Below are positions 7,501 to 16,484 of a DNA stretch of 64,000 nt, in pieces (position 1 is the first letter of the stretch; every line of letters begins with the position of its first letter). The stretch spans positions 186,001-250,000 of the forward strand of contig NZ_QTQI01000008.1 of the NCBI RefSeq assembly GCF_003853705.1. The letters run 5' to 3'. This DNA comes from Burkholderia sp. Bp8992. Lineage in GTDB: Bacteria > Pseudomonadota > Gammaproteobacteria > Burkholderiales > Burkholderiaceae. Under the pieces are notes generated by a model. The model made no database searches and had not been told where the DNA came from. It worked only from the letters and a program-made list of their open reading frames with translations. The position numbers and the translations under genes were made by a program.

Positions 7501-8976
7501 TCACGCATTCCCGCGCATGTCCTGCACCGCCGCTTCCGCAGCCTGGATGCCGGAGAGCATCGCCGTCGGTACGCCATACCCCGGGAACGTCGTTTGTCCG
7601 CCGAGATAGAGGCCGCGCAACCCTGCGCGATGCGGAAAGAACTTGTCAGGTGTCGTGCCCGGCGCAATCCCGTAAAGCGCCCCTTCGTACAAATGCCGCC
7701 CGTTCGCGAAATCCCGCGGATCCGATACGCGGACACTTTCGATGCAAAGGCCGGGAAGATGTGCCCGTATTGCGCCGAGATGGTCGCTGACCGCAGCCTC
7801 TGTCATCGCGCTCGTCCATTCCGATGCGGAGTGGATGCCCGTCGCCGGCGCATACAACTCCAGTACGGCCTTGCCGTTCGGCGCAAGCTCCGGCAACACC
7901 AGCGACGGACAGGTATAGGCAAGCCATTGAGGCACGCCAGGCGTCGATGCATGCAAGGCCCCCTGCTGCCGCATCGGCGGAACGCGATTGGTGATGAAGG
8001 CGCGTGGCAACGTGGCGCCCGAGCCGCCAACCTGAATCGAAATCGCGCGATGCGACAGCGGTGCCGTGCGTGCCTTGTGCGCCAGCCGCCGTGGCACCGC
8101 GTGGTCGGGCAACAAATGGCGCACCACTTCGAAACCCGAACACGTCGCGACGACGCAATCCGTCGCGATACGCTCGCCGTCTGCAAGCACGATGCCGCGT
8201 GCGGCCCCGTTCTCCACGACGATTTCGCGGACAGGGGCACCGAACCGGATCGGCACCGATCGCCTCGACAGCTCGCGCGTCATCGCGGAACTGATGGCGC
8301 CCATCCCTGTACGCGGCAAATGGAATCCCTCCTCCAGCATGGCAATCAGGCCAATGATCTGCGTTGCCGGAAGACGATCGGGGGCTTGCCCGGTGTAGAG
8401 CAACGTCGATGCCACCGCCGCTTGCAGGTCTGCATCGGCAAAGTGCGCTTCGATCAGACGGCTCGCATGCCCGCTCATGCGTGGCAGATAGCGCCACAGT
8501 TTGCTCAACGTCCGCAGAAGCGAAGGCTCCTGCGGCAGCACTTCATCAACCAGCGTGCGATAGACAGGCCCCCATTGCTGATGAAGCCTGCCAAGGCCGT
8601 CGCGCAGTTGCCGTGTCCGCGAATCCGCCCGGTCGCCTTCCACATGGGACATGTCGACGCTGGACAGATGAACGGCCGTTCCATTCTCCAGATGCGTAAC
8701 GTGAGGGTGGGCGACGGCCACCATCGGAACCTCGCGATCGAAGTCGAGACCGAGGCGCCGGAAAGACGCGCGAATCAGCGACGGCACCGCGACATACACC
8801 GCGCCGTTGTTGAACGTGAAGCCGTCGTTCGTCGTGGTGGAACAGCAGCCGCCGGCTTCGTCCGATGCTTCCACGATGACGACCGGTCTGTCATTGCGCG
8901 CCAGCAGCAGCGCAGCAGACAGGCCGGCCAGGCCGGCGCCGATGACGACGACGGGCTGCTTGTCATTGCGCGCCAT
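7501..8976 (-). CDS. FAD-dependent oxidoreductase, phytoene-desaturase-like
   Basis: 491 aa. An N-terminal FAD-binding motif VVVIGAGLAGLSAALLLAR (9-27) is followed by EASDEAGGCCST. The C-terminal flavin-contact segment LRGLYLGGQTTFPGYGV is typical of the CrtI/amine-oxidase family, which desaturates or isomerises polyene and other hydrophobic substrates. There is no crtB or other isoprenoid gene in the window, so carotenoid synthesis is not claimed. The start (GAGGG RBS) overlaps the end of the upstream FMN-binding gene by 14 bp. It is the last gene of a three-gene operon starting near 9880. Confidence 0.85.
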   Translation of the reverse strand: MARNDKQPVVVIGAGLAGLSAALLLARNDRPVVIVEASDEAGGCCSTTTNDGFTFNNGAVYVAVPSLIRASFRRLGLDFDREVPMVAVAHPHVTHLENGTAVHLSSVDMSHVEGDRADSRTRQLRDGLGRLHQQWGPVYRTLVDEVLPQEPSLLRTLSKLWRYLPRMSGHASRLIEAHFADADLQAAVASTLLYTGQAPDRLPATQIIGLIAMLEEGFHLPRTGMGAISSAMTRELSRRSVPIRFGAPVREIVVENGAARGIVLADGERIATDCVVATCSGFEVVRHLLPDHAVPRRLAHKARTAPLSHRAISIQVGGSGATLPRAFITNRVPPMRQQGALHASTPGVPQWLAYTCPSLVLPELAPNGKAVLELYAPATGIHSASEWTSAMTEAAVSDHLGAIRAHLPGLCIESVRVSDPRDFANGRHLYEGALYGIAPGTTPDKFFPHRAGLRGLYLGGQTTFPGYGVPTAMLSGIQAAEAAVQDMRGNA

Positions 8977-9490
8977 ACGATCCCTCGCGCGATGATTCGC
9001 GAATGGCTGGAAACGTATGATTGACGTGCCAGTTGCCGTCCTTCTGGATCAGCCGAACCGAATTGAGGCCCAGCGGATCGGGCGCAATTCCCCGCATGCG
9101 CGACCACATTTCCACCCAGACCGGCTTGCAGGTGACGGCGATCACGTAAGGATCGTCCGGCCCGTCGGGAAACCACGTGAACAGCGACTCTTTCCAGATA
9201 CGTTGTTTCAACGCCGTGTCGGCGGAAACCACCGGAACGGTTCCGATCGTCACGTATCCACGATCAGCCATGCTGAGGAAGGACAGGCTGATCGCACTTC
9301 CACGGCAAATCTCAAGCGCCTTGCGCGTTCTCGAATCGGTCATGAAACGAATCGTGAGGTCCTGCCCGATTTCGAGGATCTCGACGACTCGCGAGTTGAT
9401 CTGACCGGATGCGTCGTTCGACGACACGAAACAGAGCGCGCAGTTACTGACGATTTCATGGGCTTGTTGAAAGAGCTGGTCGGCGTTCAT
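8963..9490 (-). CDS. FMN-binding split-barrel protein (general stress/PNPOx-like)
   Basis: 175 aa. The sequence CFVSSNDASGQINSRVVEI (20-38), then LTIRFMTDSRTRKALEI, fits the pyridoxamine-phosphate-oxidase-like, general stress protein 26 family. These bind FMN or related cofactors and some reduce deazaflavin-dependent substrates. Its 3' end overlaps the start of the phytoene-desaturase-like gene by 14 bp and its start lies 30 bp after the membrane-protein gene, so the three are almost certainly translated from one mRNA. The real substrate is unknown. Confidence 0.8.
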   Translation of the reverse strand: MNADQLFQQAHEIVSNCALCFVSSNDASGQINSRVVEILEIGQDLTIRFMTDSRTRKALEICRGSAISLSFLSMADRGYVTIGTVPVVSADTALKQRIWKESLFTWFPDGPDDPYVIAVTCKPVWVEMWSRMRGIAPDPLGLNSVRLIQKDGNWHVNHTFPAIRESSREGSYGAQ

Positions 9491-9520
9491 GGTGGGTTGG
9501 ATAGCGTTTCGGGAAAAGCT

Positions 9521-9880
9521 CTAAAACCAGTAAAGCGCGGCGTGCAGGCCCGCGCCAAGTGCGAACACCGCCACCATGATCCAGCTCAGGCGCGTTCTGG
9601 CGAAGAGCACGGGTTGTACAACTGCTCGCAGCAACCAAAACCCGCTTCCTGCCAATGCAAGCGGCCTCTGGATTTGTACTGCGGCCGAGACGAGCGACAC
9701 CGCGTAGACGACGAACACGTAGCTCAACATCACGTTCAGCGTCTGCGTAATGCCCTGATTGAGTCTCCCGCTTTTCTCGAGAGACTCCGGCCACCTGAAC
9801 CAGCGCCAGAAGGTCAAATGGAACAACGCGAAGCCGAGGTCGTACACCGCGCTGAGCGAGAGCGATAGCGTGTGATGCAT
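9521..9880 (-). CDS. Small four-helix membrane protein, first gene of redox operon
   Basis: 119 aa from the ATG at 9880, which has AGGAG 8 bases upstream; a GTG at 9889 lies within that site and is less likely. Four hydrophobic segments are visible, near residues 10-25, 47-68, 75-95 and 98-118. The first carries FALFHLTFWRWFRW. I do not recognise the family. It is followed 30 bp later by the FMN-binding gene and then the flavoprotein, so it probably anchors or supplies a hydrophobic substrate to them. A 38-bp dyad lies 90-130 bp upstream. Confidence 0.75.
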   Translation of the reverse strand: MHHTLSLSLSAVYDLGFALFHLTFWRWFRWPESLEKSGRLNQGITQTLNVMLSYVFVVYAVSLVSAAVQIQRPLALAGSGFWLLRAVVQPVLFARTRLSWIMVAVFALGAGLHAALYWF

Positions 9881-9970
9881 CAGCGTCACTCCTATGGCGG
9901 GTGTTGAACGTCGAAGGTTCCGAGCGGCGGCGGCCCGTCATGGATATCGGCCGGCTCTGCAGGCAATCAT

Positions 9971-10008
9971 TTAATGCACTTCGAGCAACTGTATACGTCG
10001 TGCATTAA
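9971..10008. promoter_or_regulatory. Long dyad over the promoter of the 9880-7501 operon
   Basis: TTAATGCAC at 9971-9979 and GTGCATTAA at 10000-10008 are perfect inverted 9-mers with a 20-bp spacer. On the minus strand a TATACA hexamer (9995-9990) sits inside the spacer and TTGCCA (10016-10011) lies 15 bp upstream of it, so the dyad would overlap a promoter. No regulator gene sits beside it. The rest of the 9881-10220 gap holds no convincing gene. Confidence 0.5.
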
Positions 10009-10220
10009 TTTGGCAACACGTGTCGGTGATGTTCTCTTGCATTTCCATGCACGCCGTTTCGCGGGACGCGGTTCGGCCTCACGGATCTTGCGGCCGTGGC
10101 AGTTATAGAAGATGGCGGAGGGGGGATGAGTTGCGGCGCGCAGGGCAATGCGCCATACGCGAAACCAGGACGGGGGCAGCACCGCATCAACGCGACGACC
10201 ACCCTGCAGCGGGACCGTTC

Positions 10221-10877
10221 TCAGCGAAGCCAAATCGGAATTCTCGCCGCGATCCAATCGAGCGTGGTGGGCGGCAGCGAGATCGACCGCATGCCGTCAT
10301 ACCGATCCGACGCGTCGAAGTAGGTCAACTTGCCATTGCGGACTTCGATCGGCTCGTCGCCCGGTCGCCCGCCCCAGAAAACGAACGACAACCTAGTGGC
10401 CAATGTCGATCCGTGAGCATCGGCTACGACGATTTTGATCTGCTCGTTTTGATCCGCGAAAAAGCCACCATGCTGGCTACCGCTTCCGCAGATGTTCACG
10501 ATGTAGGTCCTGCCGTCGACCTGTTTGATACCGCCGTTCAGCTCGGCGTTGTAATCAAAGCGCTGACAATCGGTACCGTCAATCATGATTCCGCGAAAGC
10601 CGACCAAGTAGACGAACACCAAAAAAACGAGCGTGACGATCGCGACGCCTGCGCGCTTCGCTCGGCTGAAACGGTTGAAATTTCTGACGAGCCGGTACAG
10701 GTAGAACCCGAAGATGATCGACGGGATGGCGAAGATCGCCAGCTTCGTATGCAGGAGCGCGAAAATCGTGATCGCGTTATGCACATCAACCGGCACGAAC
10801 GTCCACCCAATATCGACCACAAGGTATATGGCGATCACGGACAAGACTACTTTGAGGATGGTCATGGCCGCTTTCAT
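10221..10877 (-). CDS. Membrane protein coupled to DUF6402-like gene; candidate immunity protein
   Basis: 218 aa. The ATG at 10877 overlaps the TGA of the upstream gene (ATGA), a coupling common for toxin/immunity pairs. Three hydrophobic segments lie in the first 95 residues (TILKVVLSVIAIYLVVDIG; LAIFAIPSIIFGFYLYRLV; VAIVTLVFLVFVYLVGF). A soluble C-terminal domain with two cysteines (TDCQRF, IVNICGSG) probably faces the periplasm. It ends SISLPPTTLDWIAARIPIW, and a decayed copy of this end is found at 12314-12388 on the other strand. I know no function; the immunity role is inferred from context. Confidence 0.7.
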   Translation of the reverse strand: MKAAMTILKVVLSVIAIYLVVDIGWTFVPVDVHNAITIFALLHTKLAIFAIPSIIFGFYLYRLVRNFNRFSRAKRAGVAIVTLVFLVFVYLVGFRGIMIDGTDCQRFDYNAELNGGIKQVDGRTYIVNICGSGSQHGGFFADQNEQIKIVVADAHGSTLATRLSFVFWGGRPGDEPIEVRNGKLTYFDASDRYDGMRSISLPPTTLDWIAARIPIWLR

Positions 10878-12136
10878 TGCTCGGCCGGAATGGTTCTGCA
10901 TACGGTGTCAATTTTCAGAATGATCGGCTTGTCCAGCTTGATGAGTTTAGGCTGGCTGTAGACCATGAAGTCGCCGCCACGATTATGCACCGACCTCCAG
11001 TCCCGGTACGTCTTGTTATGCACCGGCCAGTAGACATCCTTCGCTCGAAATTTCCGAAAGCGACTGGTTCGTTTGTCGATCGGCTTATCGACCTCTTCTC
11101 CCTCAGGGAGATAACGCGACCGCTCAATGTTCGAGTTTCCAACGTTCAAGTTGCTGCTCTCGAAAAGGTCGTTGGCGACCGCGACGTAGGACAAAACCAT
11201 TCCGTTCTTGTTCCAATGACCGAGGTACTGGCTCTTGGAAGGCGAGTCATCGTTGAACGAGTAGCTGTCCTTGATGTAGACATAGACGTGGGTAATCTGC
11301 GCCACCGGATCGAGACAGAATATCTTGCTCTCGCCCTCGTACTTGTAATAGCGCTCGCCAGTAACGGTCGCCTTCCCGATGGCGGCGTAGAAGCTGAAGT
11401 TCGCCAGAGCGCCGGTCAGATCGGTCACCGCGATACCATCGAGCGTATCGAAGGAGGATACCGGTTGGAATTGGAATCCCCACGCGATGTGAAACTGGAG
11501 TAGATCCTTGAGAAAGGGTGAAGTGTCGACGGCGATACCTGCCGCGTTCAACTGCCCGGCCGCGAAACTCGTCTCGATCACGGGTACCAAGGTTTTCGTG
11601 GCTTCTAGCGCAGCGAGCGGCGTGTAAATCGCTTGTCGCACGAGTTGCTTGAATCGCCAGGATGCACCGCGAAATCTCAACGCCCATTCCAGAGTGACTG
11701 TCGTGTCGTCGATCGGCTGCGGTGAGTTGAGCTTGTTGTTGTAGACATGCTTGGGGCTCGCCAACCACTTTCGCGCCAACTTGGCCGAAATTGGCCAGCC
11801 CTTCTTGTCCATCGCGTTGGGGATGTCCTGCAGATCGAACTCGGGCAGCTTGTCGACTTGCTCGGCGTCTTGAGGCTTGTCGCTCGGCTTTAGCTTATCC
11901 GGCGGTTTGGCCGGTGCTGGAGCACGGGCTGGCGGCTTCTTCGCTGCAACTGGATCGGCTACCTTGGGCGGAGGCGGCAGTGGCTGCTCATTTGGCGCAA
12001 GCCTGGCGAACGAGATCTTTTGCTGCGTGTCGATGGGAACGCACCCGACGGCGCCGGAGTAGCATTTCCAATGCTTGCCGGAATATAAAAGTCGCGGTTC
12101 CATCTGGTAATACGGGACTTTCTTGAAAACTGGCAT
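10874..12136 (-). CDS. DUF6402-like protein, candidate type VI-associated effector
   Basis: 420 aa from the ATG at 12136 (MPVFKKVPYYQ; GAGGTG upstream). The frame stays open to 12259, but that part lacks an RBS and looks non-coding. The N-terminal pattern HWKCYSGAVGCVPIDTQQKI, a Pro/Ala/Lys-rich linker (about 60-100) and FDLQDIPNAMDKKGWPISAK followed by LARKWLASP agree with my memory of the DUF6402 family, often found beside VgrG or other secretion genes in Burkholderia and relatives. No VgrG, PAAR or tss gene is in the window. GC is clearly lower than the flanks, suggesting transfer. Confidence 0.65.
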   Translation of the reverse strand: MPVFKKVPYYQMEPRLLYSGKHWKCYSGAVGCVPIDTQQKISFARLAPNEQPLPPPPKVADPVAAKKPPARAPAPAKPPDKLKPSDKPQDAEQVDKLPEFDLQDIPNAMDKKGWPISAKLARKWLASPKHVYNNKLNSPQPIDDTTVTLEWALRFRGASWRFKQLVRQAIYTPLAALEATKTLVPVIETSFAAGQLNAAGIAVDTSPFLKDLLQFHIAWGFQFQPVSSFDTLDGIAVTDLTGALANFSFYAAIGKATVTGERYYKYEGESKIFCLDPVAQITHVYVYIKDSYSFNDDSPSKSQYLGHWNKNGMVLSYVAVANDLFESSNLNVGNSNIERSRYLPEGEEVDKPIDKRTSRFRKFRAKDVYWPVHNKTYRDWRSVHNRGGDFMVYSQPKLIKLDKPIILKIDTVCRTIPAEQ

Positions 12137-12313
12137 GGGTAGATAGCACCTCTGAATGAATCGGCGCAAAAATAATCGATACCCAAGCAAGTCCACAATA
12201 GCAATGAAAAAAACTGTTAAATCGGTCCAAGTACGCGAAAGTCGTGAAAATTGGGACAATTCTCAAAAGGCATGTTGCCGTATTGGCCTATTCCGCCTTG
12301 GTGCTGCAACACT

Positions 12314-12388
12314 AGCGATGGCAAGGAGCACAAGATATCCTTCCCTCCAACGATCGTTGACTGGATGCGGACACGCATGCCGCTCTTC
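12314..12388 (+). pseudogene. Remnant of a second copy of the DUF6402-linked membrane gene
   Basis: The plus strand encodes SDGKEHKISFPPTIVDWMRT and then RMPLF. This lines up with the C-terminus of the 10221-10877 protein (SDRYDGMRSISLPPTTLDWI, then AARIPIW): I-S-x-P-P-T-x-x-D-W and R-x-P are shared. No start or upstream homology remains, and the frame runs on past the old stop. The 12137-12462 gap therefore appears to be the wreck of another cassette copy in inverted orientation. Nothing else recognisable is in the gap. Confidence 0.6.
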
Positions 12389-12462
12389 AATCACGTTGGT
12401 CTGACCTGGCGATGCTCATCGAGCACCGCACATCCCCTGCACATCCACCTTGAAGGGTTCAC

Positions 12463-12873
12463 ATGGAATACAACATCCATCGAGAAGTACCCTCAGTATC
12501 GACATATATCGAGATTCGTCTTGCTGCGGGGTTGAGCCGAAAGTCTGAGCAAGCTGCAACGATCGGATTGAAGAATGGCCTTTTCAGCGTCGTAGCGTAC
12601 TGGGGTAGCGTTCCGGTCGGAATCGGCAGGGTGATCGGTGACGGTGGTTGTTTCTTCGAGGTCGTGGATATCGCAGTATTGCCGACTCACCAGAAGAAGG
12701 GCGTAGGCGATCTGATCATGCGGGCACTCATGAACTACATTCACGAGAATGCGCCGCCGACTGCCTATGTCAGTCTGATGGCGGATCACGGGACGCCGAA
12801 GTTCTATGAACGCTATGGCTTCCAGCCGTCGGTACTTCCCGAGAAAGCGGGTATGTTTCTTCGCATTGAATGA
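12463..12873 (+). CDS. GNAT-family N-acetyltransferase
   Basis: 136 aa, start with AAGGG upstream. The GNAT core is clear: VVAYWGSVPVGIGRVI, then VVDIAVLPTHQKKGVGDLIM (acetyl-CoA-binding Q/R-x-x-G-x-G/A loop, about 70-85), and KFYERYGFQP near the end. It transfers acetyl from acetyl-CoA to an unknown small molecule or protein. It lies at the edge of the low-GC DUF6402 insertion and has the same lowered GC. Confidence 0.85.
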   Translation: MEYNIHREVPSVSTYIEIRLAAGLSRKSEQAATIGLKNGLFSVVAYWGSVPVGIGRVIGDGGCFFEVVDIAVLPTHQKKGVGDLIMRALMNYIHENAPPTAYVSLMADHGTPKFYERYGFQPSVLPEKAGMFLRIE

Positions 12874-12890
12874 CGCGGGTTCGTGTCAGA

Positions 12891-13352
12891 TCAAACGTAG
12901 GCCTCTGCATGGCGCCGGATGACGTCCAGCGTCACGTCCCAATAGAGCACCAGATGCTTGCGGATGGTGAGCGTCGGGAAACCGTGCATCGTGAACGAGA
13001 GCGTCGTGCCGCCGCAAACGGGCTCCAGCGCGAAATCCAGCGTTGTGTAGCTGGCCGGCTCGTCCGGCAGGTTTGACAGTGTGCTCAGATGCGTCCAGCT
13101 AAAACGCCGCGGCGGGTCCCAGAGCAAAATGCGGCCACGGTTCTCGAACGGCACGTGCTGCCGGCCGCGTACGACGATCGAGCCACCAGCGCGCCCCTCA
13201 TGCTCGACAGACACCGGCATGGCGTCGTCGCCCATCCACTCGGCCATCCGCGACGGCTCGGCAAGGCTGCTCGCCAAGATCTCGATGGGCGCGGCGACGA
13301 AGATCGCACGTTCAACGGGCTCATCACACAGATGATCGGATGTCGCGCTCAT
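12891..13352 (-). CDS. SRPBCC (AHSA1-like) domain protein
   Basis: 153 aa from the ATG at 13352 (MSATSDHLCDEP; GAGG just upstream). The helix-grip fold of the START/AHSA1 type is suggested by VERAIFVAAPIEILASSLAE, then GRILLWDPPRRFSWTHL, TTLDFALEPVCGGTTLSF, and a long C-terminal helix (RKHLVLYWDVTLDVIRRH). Such domains bind hydrophobic ligands or assist Hsp90-type chaperones. No partner regulator (often an ArsR gene) is next to it. It converges with the GNAT gene 18 bp away. Confidence 0.75.
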   Translation of the reverse strand: MSATSDHLCDEPVERAIFVAAPIEILASSLAEPSRMAEWMGDDAMPVSVEHEGRAGGSIVVRGRQHVPFENRGRILLWDPPRRFSWTHLSTLSNLPDEPASYTTLDFALEPVCGGTTLSFTMHGFPTLTIRKHLVLYWDVTLDVIRRHAEAYV

Positions 13353-13484
13353 ATGGCCTCGGAGATATTTCGTGTTCGGCATGGGCATGGCCACCGAGGG
13401 CAGTCTCTGGCCGGAGGTCGCCAGCCGCCGCCCTGCGCCGCTCGACCGGTTGAATCCGCGGCCGAACAGGGTCCGCCAACTTGC

Positions 13485-14054
13485 TCAGTCGTTCAACTGA
13501 ATGCGATAGCGAAGCGTCTCAGCGAATCCGTAGGCTGCCGGTTTTCTGAAGCGCTCGATCAATACACCTTTGCACGCAACGACTACCTTCTGCGAGGCGA
13601 TATTCTCCGGATCGACGGTCAGTTCGACATAGGGCAGACCTTGTACCTTTGCTTCGCCCAACATCAAGTTGAGCGCCTGCGTGGCGTAGCCATTGCCCCT
13701 CTTCCACGGCACAACCGAGAAGCCGATATGTCCGAGTACGTAAGATGGCAATTCGGCGGTTCCGACCTGCCAACGCAATCCGATTGCGCCGCTGAAATCA
13801 CCGTCCCATATCCAGCGGACAATGCTCGGGAGTCGCGCGATAGTCGAGCCATCGGGTAAAGGAATCGGACCGCCAGATGCAGTTGGATCGTCCAGTCCGT
13901 CCACGAATCGCTCGGCATCTACGTCAATCGCATCCAATTGTTCGCGCGCAGCGATCTCCTTACGGACATTGTCAGGTGACCATCCGGCCTCAAGCGCTGA
14001 AACGTAGCTCGGCAACAAAGCGGTCGTAGGCCTCAACAGTTTGATTGCGCTCAT
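13485..14054 (-). CDS. GNAT-family N-acetyltransferase
   Basis: 189 aa from the ATG at 14054 (MSAIKLLRPTTALLPSY). The acetyl-CoA loop is in VVPWKRGNGYATQALNLML, and ELTVDPENIASQKVV is the typical beta5/alpha4 region of RimJ/RimL-like GNATs. Substrate unknown. It is transcribed in the same direction as maeB but is separated from it by the maeB terminator, so it is an independent unit. Confidence 0.82.
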   Translation of the reverse strand: MSAIKLLRPTTALLPSYVSALEAGWSPDNVRKEIAAREQLDAIDVDAERFVDGLDDPTASGGPIPLPDGSTIARLPSIVRWIWDGDFSGAIGLRWQVGTAELPSYVLGHIGFSVVPWKRGNGYATQALNLMLGEAKVQGLPYVELTVDPENIASQKVVVACKGVLIERFRKPAAYGFAETLRYRIQLND

Positions 14055-14148
14055 GCCGATTGATCGAAGCGTGTCTGGGAAAGATGATTGTCGACCGTTC
14101 AATCGGCAGCGTCGAGCGTTTCAAAATGGCCGAATGCCGATAAACAAG

Positions 14149-14168
14149 GGGGCGGCCTTAGCCGCCCC
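14149..14168 (-). terminator. Intrinsic terminator of maeB
   Basis: On the minus strand GGGGCGGC-TAAG-GCCGCCCC forms an 8-bp GC stem with a 4-base loop, followed by TTGTTTAT. It lies 16 bp after the malic enzyme stop codon. Confidence 0.8.
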
Positions 14169-14183
14169 ATAACAACCAATCAA

Positions 14184-16484
14184 TCAGCCCGCCACACCCC
14201 GATTAGCCTCGATCACCGTCAGCGCAGCCATATTCACGATCCGCCGCACGGTGGCGCTGGAAGTAAGAATATTCACCGGCGCATTGACGCCCAGCAGGAA
14301 AGGCCCCACCGCCACATTGCTCCCCGCCTCGGTCTTCAGCAGGTTGTACGCGATATTCCCCGCATCCACGTTCGGACAGACCAGCAAGTTCGCCGCCCCC
14401 TTCAACGGCGACATCGGCAGCAGCTTCGCCCGCAGCCCTTCGTCGAGCGCACAGTCGCCATGCATCTCGCCGTCCGCCTCGATATCCGGCGCCTGCTCGC
14501 GCACGATCTCCAGTGCCCGGCGCATCTTCACGCCCGAAGCCGCACTCCCCGACCCGAAATTCGACCGCGACAGCAGCGCGACCTTCGGCGTCAGGTTCAG
14601 CCATTCCATCTGCCGCGCCGCCGCGATCGTGAATTCCGCGATCTGCTCCGCATCGGGGTTGTCGTTGACGTGCGTATCCACCAGCGCGACCGTCCGCTGA
14701 TCGAGCAGCAGGATGTTCATCGCCGCGTAGGTCGACGCACCGGGCTTCTTGCCGATCACTTCGTCCACGAACCGCAGGTGATTGTGATACTCGCCCACCG
14801 TCCCGCAGATCATCCCGTCCGCGTCGCCGAGCTGCACCATCATCGCGCCGATCAGCGTCAGGCGGCGGCGCATCTCCACGCGCGCCATTTCCTTCGAGAT
14901 ACCGTCGCGGCAGCGCAGTTCCCAATACTTCGTCCAGTACTGCGGGAAGCGCTCGTCATACTCCGGATTGGTCACTTCGACATCCTGACCGAGTCGCAGG
15001 CGCAGGCCGAACCGCTCGATACGCGCCAGCAGCACCTCCGGACGCCCGACCAGAATCGGCCGCGCGAGCTTCTCGTCGACGATCACCTGCACCGCGCGCA
15101 GCACACGCTCGTCTTCGCCTTCGGTGAACACGATCCGCGCCTTGCCGCCGTCACGCACCAGCTGGCGTGCCGTCGCGAACAGCGGCTTCATAAACGCGCC
15201 CGAGTGATAGACGAACTGCTGCAGCTGCTCGACATACGCGTCGAGGTTCGCGAGCGGACGCGTCGCCACGCCGCCTTCCATCGCCGCCTTGGCCACGGCC
15301 GGCGCGATCCGCACGATCAGGCGCGGGTCGAACGGCTTCGGAATCAGGTATTGCGCGCCGAACGACACGTCGTACGCACCGTAGGCCGCCGCGACGACTT
15401 CATTCTGCTCTTCCTCGGCCAGCCCCGCGATCGCGTGAACCGCGGCGATTTCCATCTCGCGCGTGATCGTCGTCGCGCCCACATCCAGCGCGCCCCGGAA
15501 AATGTACGGGAAGCACAGCACGTTGTTGACCTGGTTCGGGTAGTCCGAGCGGCCCGTCGCGATGACGACATCGTCGCGCGTCTCGTGCGCCAGTTCCGGG
15601 AAGATTTCCGGCGTCGGGTTGGCCAGCGCGAGAATCAGCGGACGCGCCGCCATCGCCTTCAGCATCTCCGCCGTGAGGATGCCGCCGACCGACAGCCCCA
15701 GGAACACATCCGCGCCGCCGATCACTTCGGCGAGCTTGCGCGCATCGGTTTCCTGCGCGAAACGCGACTTGGCCGGATCCATCAGCGTGGTACGGCCGCG
15801 ATAGACGACGCCCTCGATGTCGGTCACCCACACGTTTTCCACCGGCAGCCCGAGGTCGACCAGCAGGTCCAGGCACGCCAGCGCGGCCGCACCGGCGCCC
15901 GACGTCACGACCTTCACTTCCTTGATGGACTTCCCGACGACCTTCAGCCCGTTGATGAACGCGGCGGAAACGGTGATGGCCGTGCCGTGCTGATCGTCGT
16001 GGAAGACGGGAATCTTCATGCGATCGCGCAGCTTCTGCTCGACCGTGAAGCATTCCGGCGCCTTGATGTCCTCGAGGTTGATGCCGCCGAACGTCGGCTC
16101 GAGGCCCGCGATGATGTCGACCAGCTTGTCCGGATCGGTCTCGTTGATCTCGATGTCGAACACGTCGATGCCGGCGAACTTCTTGAACAGCACGGCCTTG
16201 CCTTCCATCACCGGCTTCGACGCGAGCGGGCCGATGTTGCCGAGGCCGAGCACGGCGGTGCCGTTCGTGATCACGCCGACCAGGTTGCCGCGGCTCGTGA
16301 AGCGGTGCGCCTGCAGCGGATCGGCGGCGATCGACTCGCACACGCTCGCCACGCCGGGCGTGTAGGCCAGCGCGAGATCGCGCTGGGTCACCAGCGGCTT
16401 GCTCGCCACGACCGAGATTTTCCCGGGGGTCGGAAACTCGTGATAGTCGAACGCGGCCTGCTGCTGTGTCTCTGTCTGTTTCAT
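14184..16484 (-). CDS. maeB: NADP-dependent malic enzyme, large MaeB type
   Basis: 766 aa, the usual length of the MaeB class. The N-terminal malic domain (about 20-160, with [13 protein letters not shown] and [10 protein letters not shown]) and the NAD(P)-binding domain ([16 protein letters not shown]) are followed by a C-terminal phosphotransacetylase-like domain (about 430-766). The enzyme decarboxylates malate to pyruvate and makes NADPH; the PTA-like domain is generally regulatory, binding acetyl-CoA, rather than catalytic. All expected motifs are intact. A divergent LysR gene starts 135 bp upstream and a strong terminator follows. Confidence 0.95.
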   Translation of the reverse strand: MKQTETQQQAAFDYHEFPTPGKISVVASKPLVTQRDLALAYTPGVASVCESIAADPLQAHRFTSRGNLVGVITNGTAVLGLGNIGPLASKPVMEGKAVLFKKFAGIDVFDIEINETDPDKLVDIIAGLEPTFGGINLEDIKAPECFTVEQKLRDRMKIPVFHDDQHGTAITVSAAFINGLKVVGKSIKEVKVVTSGAGAAALACLDLLVDLGLPVENVWVTDIEGVVYRGRTTLMDPAKSRFAQETDARKLAEVIGGADVFLGLSVGGILTAEMLKAMAARPLILALANPTPEIFPELAHETRDDVVIATGRSDYPNQVNNVLCFPYIFRGALDVGATTITREMEIAAVHAIAGLAEEEQNEVVAAAYGAYDVSFGAQYLIPKPFDPRLIVRIAPAVAKAAMEGGVATRPLANLDAYVEQLQQFVYHSGAFMKPLFATARQLVRDGGKARIVFTEGEDERVLRAVQVIVDEKLARPILVGRPEVLLARIERFGLRLRLGQDVEVTNPEYDERFPQYWTKYWELRCRDGISKEMARVEMRRRLTLIGAMMVQLGDADGMICGTVGEYHNHLRFVDEVIGKKPGASTYAAMNILLLDQRTVALVDTHVNDNPDAEQIAEFTIAAARQMEWLNLTPKVALLSRSNFGSGSAASGVKMRRALEIVREQAPDIEADGEMHGDCALDEGLRAKLLPMSPLKGAANLLVCPNVDAGNIAYNLLKTEAGSNVAVGPFLLGVNAPVNILTSSATVRRIVNMAALTVIEANRGVAG

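Noticed and set aside
7501-9880. Carotenoid biosynthesis cluster
   Set aside because: Only a CrtI-like flavoprotein is present; no crtB, crtE or cyclase gene lies nearby.
9967-10257. 96-codon minus-strand frame with several cysteines between the two low-GC units
   Set aside because: No RBS, overlaps the promoter dyad of the redox operon and resembles no family; treated as decayed or non-coding DNA.
12137-12259. N-terminal extension of the DUF6402-like protein with a hydrophobic stretch
   Set aside because: No RBS at 12259, and a good RBS precedes the ATG at 12136 where family-like sequence begins; the hydrophobic part is probably chance.
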